From Chlorocebus sabaeus (lineage: Eukaryota; Chordata; Mammalia; Primates; Cercopithecidae), in assembly GCF_047675955.1 (NCBI RefSeq), contig NC_132914.1:44726521-44790520 (forward strand): a stretch of DNA of 64,000 nt, written 5' to 3'. The notes under the pieces were generated by a model that made no database searches, was not told where the DNA came from, and saw only the letters and a program-made list of their open reading frames with translations. Both the position numbers and the translations under genes were made by a program. Below, one piece after another: positions 23,796 through 33,512 of the stretch (positions are counted from its first letter, which is position 1; the number at the start of each line of letters is the position of its first letter).

Positions 23796-24813
23796 ATGGG
23801 GAAAAAGCAGGGCAGAAAAGCTGGAAATTCAAAAAATAAGAGCGCATCTCCCCCAGCAAAGGAGCGCAGCTCATCGCCAGCAACGGATCAAAGCTGGACA
23901 GAGAATGACTTTGACGAGATGAGAGAAGAAGGCTTCAGTCCATCAAATTTCTCAGAGCTAAAGGAGGAATTACGTACCCAGCGCAAAGAAACTAAAAATC
24001 TTGAAAAAAAAAAGTGGAAGATTAATGGCTAGAGTAATTAATGCAGAGAAGGTCATAAACGAAATGAAAGAGATGAAAACCATGACACGAGAAATACGTG
24101 ACAAATGCACAAGCTTCAGTAACTGACTCGATCAACTGGAAGAAAGAGTATCAGCGATTGAGGATCAAATGAATGAAATGAAGCGAGAAGAGAAACCAAA
24201 AGAAAAAAGAAGAAAAAGAAATGAACAAAGCCTGCAAGAAGTATGGGATTATGTAAAAAGACCAAATCTACGTCTGATTGGGGTGCCTGAAAGTGAGGGG
24301 GAAAATGGAACCAAGTTGGAAAACACTCTTCAGGATATCATCCAGGAGAACTTCCCCAACCTAGTAGGGCAGGCTAACATTCAAATCCAGGATATACAGA
24401 GAACGCCACAAAGATACTCCTCGAGAAGAGCAACTCCAAGACACATAATTGCCAGATTCACCAAAGTTGAAATGAAGGAAAAAATCTTAAGGGCAGCCAG
24501 AGAGAAAGGTCGGGTTACCCACAAAGGGAAGCCCATCAGACTAACAGCAGATCTCTCGGCAGAAACTCTTCAAGCCAGAAGAGAGTGGGGGCCAATATTC
24601 AACATTCTTAAAGAAAAGAATTTTAAACCCAGAATTTCATATCCAGCCAAACTAAGTTTCATAAGTGAAGGAGAAATAAAATCCTTTACAGATAAGCAAA
24701 TGCTTAGAGATTTTGTCACCACTAGGCCTGCCTTACAAGAGACCCTGAAGGAAGCACTAAACATGGAAAGGAACAACCGGTACCAGCCATTGCAAAAGCA
24801 TGCCAAAATGTAA
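23796..24813 (+). pseudogene. L1 ORF1p gene, disabled
   Basis: ORF1p is the trimeric RNA-binding protein that packages L1 RNA. The start MGKKQGRKAGNS at 23796 is canonical. The N-terminus and early coiled coil run to a +1 shift in the A10 run at 24004-24013, after which the original frame stops at 24030-24032. In the shifted (ancestral) frame there is also TGA at 24124-24126, where related elements have CGA, a typical CpG decay. From 24169 the rest is open: end of the coiled coil, the RRM-like domain (DYVKRPNLRLIGVPE, RRATPRHIIARFTKVEMKEK) and the C-terminal domain, to the stop at 24811-24813. Total length is one base over the family's 338-codon length, consistent with a single inserted A. 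Confidence 0.93.
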
Positions 24814-24876
24814 AGACCATCGAGGCTAGGAAGAAACTGCATCAACTAACGAGCAAAATAACCAGTTAATATCATA

Positions 24877-27800
24877 ATGGCAGGATCAAGTTCACACATA
24901 ACAATCTTAACCTTAAATGTAAATGGACTAAATGCTCCAATTAAAAGACACAGACTGGCAAACTGGATAAAGAGTCAAGACCCATCAGTCTGCTGTATTC
25001 AGGAGACCCATCTCACACGCAGAGACATACATAGGCTCAAAATAAAGGGATGGAGGAAGATTTACCAAGCAAATGGAGAACAAAAAAAAGCAGGGGTTGC
25101 AATACTAGTCTCTGATAAAACAGACTTTAAACCATCAAAGATCAAAAGAGACAAAGAACGCCATTACATAATGGTAAAGGGATCAATTCAACAGGAAGAG
25201 ATAACTATCCTAAATATATATGCACCCAATACAGGAGCACCCAGATTCATAAAGCAAATCCTTAGAGACTTACAAAGAGACTTAGACTCCCATACAATAA
25301 TAATGGGAGACTTCAACACTCCACTGTCAACATTAGACAGATCAACGAGACAGAAACTTAACAAGGATATCCAGGAATTGAACTCATCTCTGCAGCAAGC
25401 AGACCTAATAGACATCTATAGAACTCTCCACCCCAAATCAACAGAATATACATTCTTCTCAGCACCACATCGTACTTACTCCAGAATTGACCACGTAATT
25501 GGAAGTAAAGCACTCCTCAGCAAATGTACAAGAACAGAAATTATAACAAACTGTCTCCCAGACCACAGTGCAATCAAACTAGAACTCAGGACTAAGAAAC
25601 TCAATCAAAACCGCTCAACTACATGGAAACTGAACAACCTGCTCCTGAATGACTACTGGGTACATAACGAAATGAAGGCAGAAATAAAGATGTTCTTTGA
25701 AACCAATGAGAACAAAGATACAACATACCAGAATCTCTGGGACACATTTAAAGCAGTGTGTAGAGGGAAATTTATAGCACTAAATGCCCACAAGAGAAAG
25801 CAGGAAAGATCTAAAATTGACACTCTAACATCACAATTAAAAGAATTAGAGAAGCAAGAGCAAACACATTCGAAAGCTAGCAGAAGGCAAGAAATAACTA
25901 AGATCAGAGCAGAACTGAAGGAGATAGAGGCACAAGAAACCCTCCAAAAAATCAATGAATCCAGGAGTTGGTTTTTTGAAAAGATCAACAAAATTGACAG
26001 ACTGCTAGCAAGACTAATAAAGAAGAAAAGAGAGAAGAATCAAATCGACGCAATTAAAAATGATAAAGGGGATATCACCACTGACCCCACAGAAATACAA
26101 ACTACCATCAGAGAATACTATAAACACCTCTACGCAAATAAACTGGAAAATCTAGAAGAAATGGATAATTTCCTGGACACTTATACTTCCAAGACTAAAC
26201 CAGGAAGAAGTGAATCCCTGAATAGACCAATAGCAGGCTCTGAAATTGAGGCAATAATTAATAGCCTACCAACCAAAAAAAGTCCAGGACCAGATGGATT
26301 CACAGCTGAATTCTACCAGAGGTACAAGGAGGAGTTGGTACCATTCCTTCTGAAACTATTCCAATCAATAGAAAAAGAGGGAATCCTCCCTAACTCATTT
26401 TATGAGGCCAACATCATCCTGATACCAAAGCCTGGCAGAGACACAACAAAAAAAGAGAATTTTAGACCAATATCCCTGATGAACATCGATGCAAAAATCC
26501 TCAATAAAATACTGGCAAACCGGATTCAGCAACACATCAAAAAGCTTATCCACCATGATCAAGTGGGCTTCATCCCTGGGATGCAAGGCTGGTTCAACAT
26601 TCGCAAATCAATAAACATAATCCAGCATATAAACAGAACCAAAGACAAGAACCACATCATTATCTCAATAGATGCAGAAAAGGCTTTTGACAAAATTCAA
26701 CAGCCCTTCATGCTAAAAACGCTCAATAAATTCGGTATTAATGGAATGTACCTCAAAATAATAAGAGCTATTTATGACAAACCCACAGCCAATATCATAC
26801 TGAATGGGCAAAAACTGGAAAAATTCCCTTTGAAAACTGGCACAAGACAGGGATGCCCTCTCTCACCACTCCTATTCAACATAGTGTTGGAAGTTCTGGC
26901 TAGGGCAATTAGGCAAGAGAAAGAAATCAAGGGGATTCAGTTAGGAAAAGAAGAAGTCAAATTGTCCCTGTTTGCAGATGACATGATTGTATATTTAGAA
27001 AACCCCATTGTCTCAGCCCAAAATCTCCTTCAGCTGATAAGCAACTTCAGCAAAGTCTCAGGATACAAAATTAATGTGCAAAAATCACAAGCATTCTTAT
27101 ACACCAGTAACAGACAAACAGAGAGCCAAATCAGGAATGAACTTCCATTCACAATTGCTTCAAAGAGAATAAAATACCTAGGAATCCAACTTACAAGGGA
27201 TGTAAAGGACCTCTTCAAGGAGAACTACAAACCACTGCTCAGTGAAATAAAAGAGGACACAAACAAATGGAAGAACATACCATGCTCATGGATAGGAAGA
27301 ATCAATATCGTGAAAATGGCCATACTGCCCAAGGTAATTTATAGATTCAATGCCATCCCCATCAAGCTACCAATGAGTTTCTTCACAGAATTGGAAAAAA
27401 CTGCTTTGAAGTTCATATGGAACCAAAAAAGAGCCCGCATCTCCAAGACAATCCTAAGTCAAAAGAACAAAGCTGGAGGCATCACGCTACCTGACTTCAA
27501 ACTATACTACAAGGCTACAGTAACCAAAACAGCATGGTACTGGTACCAAAACAGAGATATAGACCAATGGAACAGAATAGAGTCCTCAGAAATAATACCA
27601 CACATCTACAGCCATCTGATCTTTGACAAACCTGAGAGAAACAAGAAATGGGGAAAGGATTCCCTATTTAATAAATGGTGCTGGGAAAATTGGCTAGCCG
27701 TAAGTAGAAAGCTGAAACTGGATCCTTTCCTTACTCCTTATACGAAAATTAATTCAAGATGGATTAGAGACTTAAATGTTAGACCTAATACCATAAAAAT

Positions 27801-28701
27801 CCTAGAGGAAAACCTAGGTAGTACCATTCAGGACATAGGCATGGGCAAAGACTTCATGTCTAAAACACCAAAAGCAACAGCAGCAAAAGCCAAAATTGAC
27901 AAATGGGATTTCATTAAACTAAAGAGCTTCTGCACAGCAAAAGAAACTACCATCAGAGTGAACAGGCAACCTACAGAATGGGAGAAAATTTTTGCAATCT
28001 ACTCATCTGACAAAGGGCTAATATCCAGAACCTACAAAGAACTCAAACAAATTTACAAGAAAAAAACAAACAACCCCATCAAAAAGTGGGCAAAGGATAT
28101 GAACAGACAGTTCTCAAAAGAAGACATTCATACAGCCAACAGACACATGAAAAAATGCTCATCATCACTGGCCATCAGAGAAATGCAAATCAAAACCACA
28201 ATGAGATACCATCTCACACCAGTTAGAATGGCGATCATTCAAAAGTCAGGAAACAACAGGTGCTGGAGAGGATGTGGAGAAATAGGAACACTTTTACACT
28301 GTTGGTGGGATTGTAAACTAGTTCAACCATTATGGAAAACAGTATGGCGATTCCTCAAGGATCTAGAACTAGATGTACCATATGACCCAGCCATCCCATT
28401 ACTGGGTATATACCCAAAGGATTATAAATTATGCTGCTATAAAGACACATGCACACGTATGTTTATTGCAGCACTATTCACAATAGCAAAGACTTGGAAT
28501 CAACCCAAATGTCCATCAGTGACAGATTGGATTAAGAAAATGTGGCACATATACACCATGGAATACTATGCAGCCATAAAAAAGGATGAGTTTGTGTCCT
28601 TTGTAGGGACATGGATGCAGCTGGAAACCATCATTCTTAGCAAACTATCACAAGAACAGAAAACCAAACACCGCATGTTCTCACTCATAGGTGGGAACTG
28701 A
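24877..28701 (+). CDS. L1 ORF2p endonuclease-reverse transcriptase, open frame
   Basis: ORF2p nicks target DNA and reverse-transcribes L1 RNA at the nick (target-primed reverse transcription), acting in cis with ORF1p in a cytoplasmic then nuclear RNP. The 1,274-codon frame is uninterrupted; the usual length is 1,275. Endonuclease domain, residues 1-239: N14, E43, Y115, D145, N147, T192, D205 and H230 are present, but residue 228 is Pro (25558-25560), where the family has Ser. RT domain, about 500-775: SIDAEKAFD with catalytic D599, GTRQGCPLSP from 655, FADD with D701/D702. The C-terminal cysteine motif C-x3-C-x7-H-x4-C starts at residue 1129. A stretch at residues 438-448 is in a different frame from the family because of a -2 and a later -1 deletion. 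The start is 63 bp after ORF1. Expression would depend on reinitiation from the bicistronic RNA. Activity is not claimed. Confidence 0.95.
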   Translation: MAGSSSHITILTLNVNGLNAPIKRHRLANWIKSQDPSVCCIQETHLTRRDIHRLKIKGWRKIYQANGEQKKAGVAILVSDKTDFKPSKIKRDKERHYIMVKGSIQQEEITILNIYAPNTGAPRFIKQILRDLQRDLDSHTIIMGDFNTPLSTLDRSTRQKLNKDIQELNSSLQQADLIDIYRTLHPKSTEYTFFSAPHRTYSRIDHVIGSKALLSKCTRTEIITNCLPDHSAIKLELRTKKLNQNRSTTWKLNNLLLNDYWVHNEMKAEIKMFFETNENKDTTYQNLWDTFKAVCRGKFIALNAHKRKQERSKIDTLTSQLKELEKQEQTHSKASRRQEITKIRAELKEIEAQETLQKINESRSWFFEKINKIDRLLARLIKKKREKNQIDAIKNDKGDITTDPTEIQTTIREYYKHLYANKLENLEEMDNFLDTYTSKTKPGRSESLNRPIAGSEIEAIINSLPTKKSPGPDGFTAEFYQRYKEELVPFLLKLFQSIEKEGILPNSFYEANIILIPKPGRDTTKKENFRPISLMNIDAKILNKILANRIQQHIKKLIHHDQVGFIPGMQGWFNIRKSINIIQHINRTKDKNHIIISIDAEKAFDKIQQPFMLKTLNKFGINGMYLKIIRAIYDKPTANIILNGQKLEKFPLKTGTRQGCPLSPLLFNIVLEVLARAIRQEKEIKGIQLGKEEVKLSLFADDMIVYLENPIVSAQNLLQLISNFSKVSGYKINVQKSQAFLYTSNRQTESQIRNELPFTIASKRIKYLGIQLTRDVKDLFKENYKPLLSEIKEDTNKWKNIPCSWIGRINIVKMAILPKVIYRFNAIPIKLPMSFFTELEKTALKFIWNQKRARISKTILSQKNKAGGITLPDFKLYYKATVTKTAWYWYQNRDIDQWNRIESSEIIPHIYSHLIFDKPERNKKWGKDSLFNKWCWENWLAVSRKLKLDPFLTPYTKINSRWIRDLNVRPNTIKILEENLGSTIQDIGMGKDFMSKTPKATAAKAKIDKWDFIKLKSFCTAKETTIRVNRQPTEWEKIFAIYSSDKGLISRTYKELKQIYKKKTNNPIKKWAKDMNRQFSKEDIHTANRHMKKCSSSLAIREMQIKTTMRYHLTPVRMAIIQKSGNNRCWRGCGEIGTLLHCWWDCKLVQPLWKTVWRFLKDLELDVPYDPAIPLLGIYPKDYKLCCYKDTCTRMFIAALFTIAKTWNQPKCPSVTDWIKKMWHIYTMEYYAAIKKDEFVSFVGTWMQLETIILSKLSQEQKTKHRMFSLIGGN

Positions 28702-28937
28702 ACAATGAGATCACTTGGACTCGGGAAGGGGAACATCACACACCGGGGCCTATCATGGGGAGGGGGGAGGGGGGAAGGATTGCATTGGGAGTTATACCTG
28801 ATGTAAATGACGAGTTGATGGGTGCAGCACACCAACATGGCACAAGTATACATATGTAACAAACCTGCATGTTATGCACATGTACCCTACAACTTAAAGT
28901 ATAATAATAATAAATTAATTAAAAAAAAAAAAAAAAA
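28702..28937 (+). terminator. L1 3'UTR, poly(A) signal and A tail
   Basis: The G-rich polypurine tract at 28757-28777 (four runs of four or more G) is typical of L1 3'UTRs and could form a G-quadruplex. AATAAA lies at 28909-28914, followed by the A17 tail at 28921-28937. L1 signals are weak, and read-through is common in the family. Confidence 0.9.
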
Positions 28938-28951
28938 GAAATGGAGTCTTG
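28938..28951 (+). repeat. L1 target-site duplication, right copy
   Basis: GAAATGGAGTCTTG, identical to 22754-22767. The inferred bottom-strand nick, TTTC/AA, is a near-consensus version of the L1 endonuclease site TTTT/AA. Confidence 0.95.
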
Positions 28952-29225
28952 CTGTGGTGCCCAGGCAGGAGTGCAGTGGTGCAATCTCAGCTCACTGCAA
29001 TTTCCACCTCCTGGGCTCAAGCAATTCTCCTTTCTCAGCCTCCTAAGTAGCTGAGACTATAGGCATGTGTCACCATGCCCAGCTTATTTTTGTTTTTTGT
29101 TTTTTAGTAGAGACAGGGTTTCACCATATTGGCCAGGCTCGTCTCAAACTTCTGACCTCAAGTGATCTGCTCGCCTCGGCCTCCCAAAGTACTGGGATTA
29201 CAGGTGTGAGCCACTGTGCCTGGCC
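28952..29225 (-). repeat. AluS-type element (minus), 5' part after L1
   Basis: Continuation of the Alu begun at 22745: CTGTGGTGCCCAGGCAGGAG through GCCACTGTGCCTGGCC. Together with 22745-22767 it forms one complete Alu. The L1 landed within its first 25 bases. Confidence 0.93.
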
Positions 29226-29236
29226 TCATTACTCTT

Positions 29237-29898
29237 AAATGTCACCTTCCATAAAGCCCTCAGCCATAAACGCAATTCAGTCATATTCTTTGCAGTTATA
29301 TAACAATCATGGGCTTTACTTCAGTTTCCAATTCGTTGTTCCTCAATTCCATCTGAGATTTCCTCAGAATGGCCTTTACCATCCGTATTTCCATTGATAT
29401 CTGTTTACCATCCATATTCTATTTCTATTGATATCTATTTACTATCCATATTTCTGTCGATATCTATTTACCATCCATGTTCTATTTCTATTTTTCTATC
29501 CATTTTCTATTTGTCTATCCATATTCTATTTACCATCCATATTCTATTTCTATCTGTCTACCATCCATATCCTATTTCTATTGATATCTATTTACTATTT
29601 ACTATCACTATTCTATTGATATGTATTTACCCATCCATATTTCTATTGATATATTGTATTCTATTGATATTCTATCACTTAAGTAATCCCTAAGAAGACT
29701 TAGGCTCTCCCTAGTTCTGGAGTCTTCTAAGCCCTCACCAGAATTGCCTTTACTGCTTTATTCATGCCAAATTAGGCTTTTTCTGGCCTGCCCTTCCAAA
29801 TTCTTACAACCTTTACTCATTATTCAGTTCCAAAACCACATCCATGTTACCCATTATTTGTTATAATAACAGCCCCACTTCTGGATACCAATTTTCTT
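29237..29898 (-). mobile_element. MaLR internal sequence, part 3
   Basis: ACCTTCCATAAAGCCCTCAG, then TTCGTTGTTCCTCAATTCC and CTTCTGGATACCAATTTTCT, match the 5'-proximal MaLR internal region on the minus strand. It leads straight into an LTR at 29899. A tandem-repeat block (29383-29690) has expanded inside it. Confidence 0.75.
29383..29690. repeat. Minisatellite inside MaLR internal DNA
   Basis: About eight to ten imperfect copies of a 29-34-bp unit built on TTTACCATCCATATT and CTATTGATATCTA. Units differ by short insertions such as TCTATTTCTATT. The spurious hydrophobic frames across it are rejected as genes. Confidence 0.9.
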
Positions 29899-30281
29899 CA
29901 TTCCTTTTGTGCTGCTATAACAGAATAACACAGGCCCAGTAATTTATAAATAAAGGAAACTTATTTCTCATAGTTCTGGAGGCTGGAAAGTTTGATGTTA
30001 AGTTGCTGGCATGTTGTGAGGGTCTTCATGCTATGCCATCGCATGGTGGAAGACAGAAGAGGAAATGAGGACAAGAGCAACAAACAGACAGCACCAAACT
30101 TACTTTTATAACAACCCATTTTCACAATAATGAACCCACTTCCACAATAATGACATTAACCTATTCATGAGGGAGCCTTCATAGCCTAATAACCTTTTAA
30201 TGGTCCCATTTCTTAATACCATCCCATTGATAATTAAATTGTATCATGATTTTAGAGGGGACATTAAATCCACAGCAGTTA
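29899..30281 (-). mobile_element. MaLR LTR (5' LTR of the split provirus, minus)
   Basis: TTGTGCTGCTATAACAGAAT, AACACAGGCCCAGTAATTTA, TCATAGTTCTGGAGGCTGG and the terminal GGGGACATTAAATCCACAGCA are the reverse complement of an MST/MLT1-type LTR. It adjoins the internal region in the expected order, which makes it the 5' LTR. The matching 3' LTR should lie left of 19643 but is absent. Confidence 0.8.
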
Positions 30282-31959
30282 GTATAATCAAATTATAACA
30301 CTTGGAAATGAGAATGGGACCAGCTATTCCTAATGCCCATGGTTTCTTGAAAACGTGTGGATACTAGAAAAAATTTAGAGTTCTGTCAGAAGAGAGTGAG
30401 TACGGACTAGCTATAGGGCAGGCAACCAAAGGTATCTGCTATAGCAAATTTACAGGCAGAGTGGCACAACATGAGAAGCAATTCACCACAGCCCCTGAAA
30501 CTCTCAGTCTTAATCCAGGGTTTATTTGTGTCGCCTCAGTTTTCTAGAGTTAAATGACTCCTAGGAGAAAAAAACAAAGACCCAAAGAGCCAAGTTTGAT
30601 GTTCATACAGGCTTTATTTTTCAATACTTTGTCCAGTTGTTCACCACAAAGGAAAGCCTTCTCTACTCTAGGAAGGAAATGCACCCTTAGTTTTACAAAT
30701 TTCTTCATCATTATTTCAGATGTGCCTACTCCATCTTCCAGATTTTGGTGCTGCTGACTAGAGTCTCTTAAATTGTTTGAGTATCTCTGTTACCAGAGGG
30801 ATCATAGCTCTTTTCAGCATTTGTCACCCTTAAGAATCTTTTCTCTATTTCATGGGATTTTACAAAATTAGCACCTTTTGTCCCCTTTTTTTCTCCTTTC
30901 CCATCCCCATTTCATTTTCCACTGTCCTCACTCCTTTAGGCTTGGTAACATTCTAAGGGAAATGGCACTGCTGAGAATCTTCCCCAGGAAGCTCAGTGGA
31001 GGATACCATTAGTCTAACAATCCTTTTGGCTATTTCCAGTCTTTTCAATTTACAGAAATAAATCTGTGCTCTCAGCAAATGGGAACGACTTTCTAGCTGT
31101 TATTTCTCAGTTTAGACATCACTCAATTACTTTCATAATTTGGTATTTTGTATCTAGCTTCCAAATACTCTAACCCAGAGCTGACAATACACTTCACTTA
31201 CCTTAAGTGCTTTTCCTCCAGAGTTATCCCCACTTCATTGTGTGTAAACTGCAGGAAGAAACATTGACATCCTCACCCCAATTATGGCTCCATTCTCTCT
31301 CCCTTTGTCTAATTCCCTGAGAAGCAGCACAATAGTTGCCTCACACTTTCTGCTACCTGTTATTAGTTCCTTATTCTGCCTGTCCCTGTTAAGTGATTTG
31401 AGATAACTGTCTTTTTCAGGCTGGCTTACACATTAGTAAATGGCCTACCTACAGGTGCACTTATGTTTCAGGGTAATTTTTTCAGACAGGTCTTTAAAAG
31501 TTGACTCTGAAGCCTGTCAACTTGAAGGGTGAAGAGTTAGGAGTATCACAATCATTTTATGGCAAAGATTTATGCTTTAACATGTGAGCTTTTTGTTTTA
31601 ATAGCTTTTTCTTTTTCTCTGATAATAGATTTTCTTTTTCTCTGACAAAAATAATACTTATTCATTGTGGAGAATTTGGGAGAAAACATGTTTCATTTAT
31701 ATAAGGACTGGCAGCTGTTAGAAGAGATGCAGAGGAGTATATTGAAGGCAAACATTCTAATGAATAGACTAAATCACATTCTGTACTCACACAGTTACTG
31801 TAATATGGATTCAAGGCAGAAATACAGATTGTCAGTCCTTATGCTGGCAGTTTATCAGTTGACACTTATTATTAACAGCTAAAACATCTTAAGATATTTC
31901 CTTTTTTAACCCATCCCCTCAAGCATTTATAAGATATTTCTTAATGAAATATGAATTTT
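30282..31959. other. Unassigned intergenic DNA
   Basis: About 1.7 kb with no long frame, no RNA gene and no repeat I can name. Base composition is ordinary. Confidence 0.5.
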
Positions 31960-32092
31960 GTTAATTCAACAAATGTTCAGTATTAATTAGCTTGATTGTA
32001 ATAATAATTTCACAATATATATATCAAATCATCATATTGTACATCTTAAATGTGTACTATTTTCATTTGTCAATCATATTTTAACAAAGTTG
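31960..32092 (+). repeat. Possible old LINE 3' end
   Basis: CATATTGTACATCTTAAATG, then TTTGTCAATCATATTTTAAC and AAAGTTGGAGGGG, resembles the 3' terminus of an old L1M-type element. Tentative. Confidence 0.4.
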
Positions 32093-32149
32093 GAGGGGGC
32101 AAATGTTCAATAACAAATATATACATATGTATTTAGTTTCTGCTACTAG

Positions 32150-32253
32150 AATAGTTCCAGGCACTGGAACTGTTACTTCAGGGAGTATGACAGTAAATAA
32201 AACAAAGCCCTCATGGAGCTCATATTCGTGTAACTAAGGCAGCCAAAGAAATA
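32150..32253 (-). repeat. L2 relic (minus), segment 1
   Basis: TTCCAGGCACTGGAACTGTT, AAAACAAAGCCCTCATGGAG and the following text fit the reverse complement of L2. It continues after the Alu at 32584. Confidence 0.7.
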
Positions 32254-32574
32254 GGCCGGGCACAGTGGCTCAAACCTGTAATCCCAGCACTTTGGGAGGT
32301 CGAGGCAGGAGGATCATGAGGTCAGGAGTTCAAGACTAGCCTAGCCAACATGGTGAAATCCCGTCTCTACTAAAAAAAAAAAAAACAAACAAAAATTAGC
32401 TGGGCACAATGGTGGGTGCCTGTAGTCCCAGCTACTAGGGAGGCTGAGGCAGGAGAACTGCTTGGACCCGGGAAGCAGAGGTTGCAGTGAGCCGAGATCG
32501 TGCCACTGCACTCCAGTCTGGGCAACAGAGTGAGACTCTGTCTCAAAAAAAAAAAAAAAAGAAAGAAAAGGAAA
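32254..32574 (+). repeat. AluS-type element with 9-bp duplication
   Basis: Full Alu with an unusually long middle A stretch and a mixed A/G tail. AAAGAAATA occurs at 32245-32253 and 32575-32583. Confidence 0.93.
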
Positions 32575-32583
32575 AAAGAAATA

Positions 32584-32915
32584 ACTCTCTAAGATGCCTC
32601 TTGAACAGAAGCCTGAAGGAAGTGAGGGACTCACCTATGTTGATACATGGGGGAGAGCATTTCAAGCAGAGAGAAGAGCAAGTAGAAAAGCACTGAGGTA
32701 GGAGCTCGTGGGGGGTGTTGAGCAACGAGGAGCTCATGAAGCAGCACGGAGGCCAGTGTGACCTGACTGGGGTTAGGAAGAGTCTGGTAAGGAGATGGGG
32801 TTAGAGAGGCATAAGAGGGTCAGATCATGTAGGCTTAGGCCATGTGGAAAGGACTTCTAATTTGACTCTGAGTGAGGTAGAAAGTCCTGGAGAATTTTGT
32901 GCAGATAGGATAGGA
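32584..32915 (-). repeat. L2 relic (minus), segment 2
   Basis: GAGCATTTCAAGCAGAGAG, GGAGGCCAGTGTGACCTGAC, TCAGATCATGTAGGCTTAGG and CATGTGGAAAGGACTTCTAA follow the L2 consensus order in reverse complement. Confidence 0.8.
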
Positions 32916-33049
32916 CTTAATTTTTAAAATTAATATAAATGGTAATAAGCGAACAATTACAAATGAACAACATGACATAAAGGGAGCACAGAGGAAAAGA
33001 ACTAACATAAGTAACTTTGGAAGATAGTATATTGACTGTATACTGTGTT

Positions 33050-33167
33050 TTATTCTGAGTTCTCCAGAAAAGCAAAACCAATAGGATATTATTATTATAC
33101 ATATATACTCTCTCTATATATATATGTAATATATACACACATACATATGCATATATTTATAAATATA
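33050..33167 (-). mobile_element. MLT2-like ERVL LTR (minus), segment 1
   Basis: TTCTGAGTTCTCCAGAAAAGC and AAACCAATAGGATATTATTA, followed by TA-rich sequence, match the 3' end of an MLT2-type LTR in reverse complement. It is interrupted at a TA by the element at 33168. Confidence 0.7.
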
Positions 33168-33510
33168 CAGTCATAGGCTGCATAACAACATTTTAGTCAA
33201 CTATGGACTGCATATACAACAACAATCCCATAAGATTAAATTGTATTTTTACTGTACCTTTTCTACATTTAAATATGTTTAGATACACAAGTACTTACCA
33301 TTGTATTACAATTGCCTACAGTATTCAGAACAGTCACATGCTGTACAGGTTTGTAGCCTAGGAGCAAAAGGTTGTACCATATAGCCGAGGTGTGTAGTAG
33401 GCTATACCGTCTAGATTGTGTATGTGTAGTCTACGATGTTCACACTAAGACAAAATCACCTAATGACACATTTCTCAAAGCTTATCCTGTCATCAAGCAA
33501 TGTGTGACTG
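33168..33510 (-). mobile_element. Complete Tigger3/MER8-like non-autonomous transposon
   Basis: 343-bp element with inverted ends: CAGTCATAGGCTGCATAACA at the left and, in reverse complement, CAGTCACACATTGCTTGATG at the right. TA flanks both ends (33166-33167 and 33511-33512), the target of Tc1/mariner-pogo transposases. It has no coding capacity and would have needed a Tigger transposase in trans. The internal sequence is shared with 20261-20483. Confidence 0.88.
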
Positions 33511-33512
33511 TA

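Larger units (their letters stand above)
22768..28937 (+). mobile_element. Full-length L1PA-type LINE-1 retrotransposon
   Basis: Complete 6,170-bp element: 5'UTR 22768-23795, broken ORF1 23796-24813, 63-bp spacer, open ORF2 24877-28701, 3'UTR 28702-28920, A17 tail 28921-28937, perfect 14-bp duplication on both sides. The 5' end GGGGGGGCAGAGCAAGATGG is essentially the canonical full-length start. A 5'UTR longer than the roughly 910 bp of L1HS, and the 3'UTR text GTTATACCTGATGTAAATGA, suggest an L1PA3-L1PA6-grade or Old World monkey-specific descendant. The low decay of ORF2 and the perfect duplication suggest a fairly recent insertion. Because ORF1 is broken, it should not mobilise itself. Confidence 0.96.

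Noticed and set aside
29394..29693. Hydrophobic Tyr/Ile-rich frame resembling a membrane protein
   Set aside because: Direct translation of the TATTGATATCTA minisatellite.
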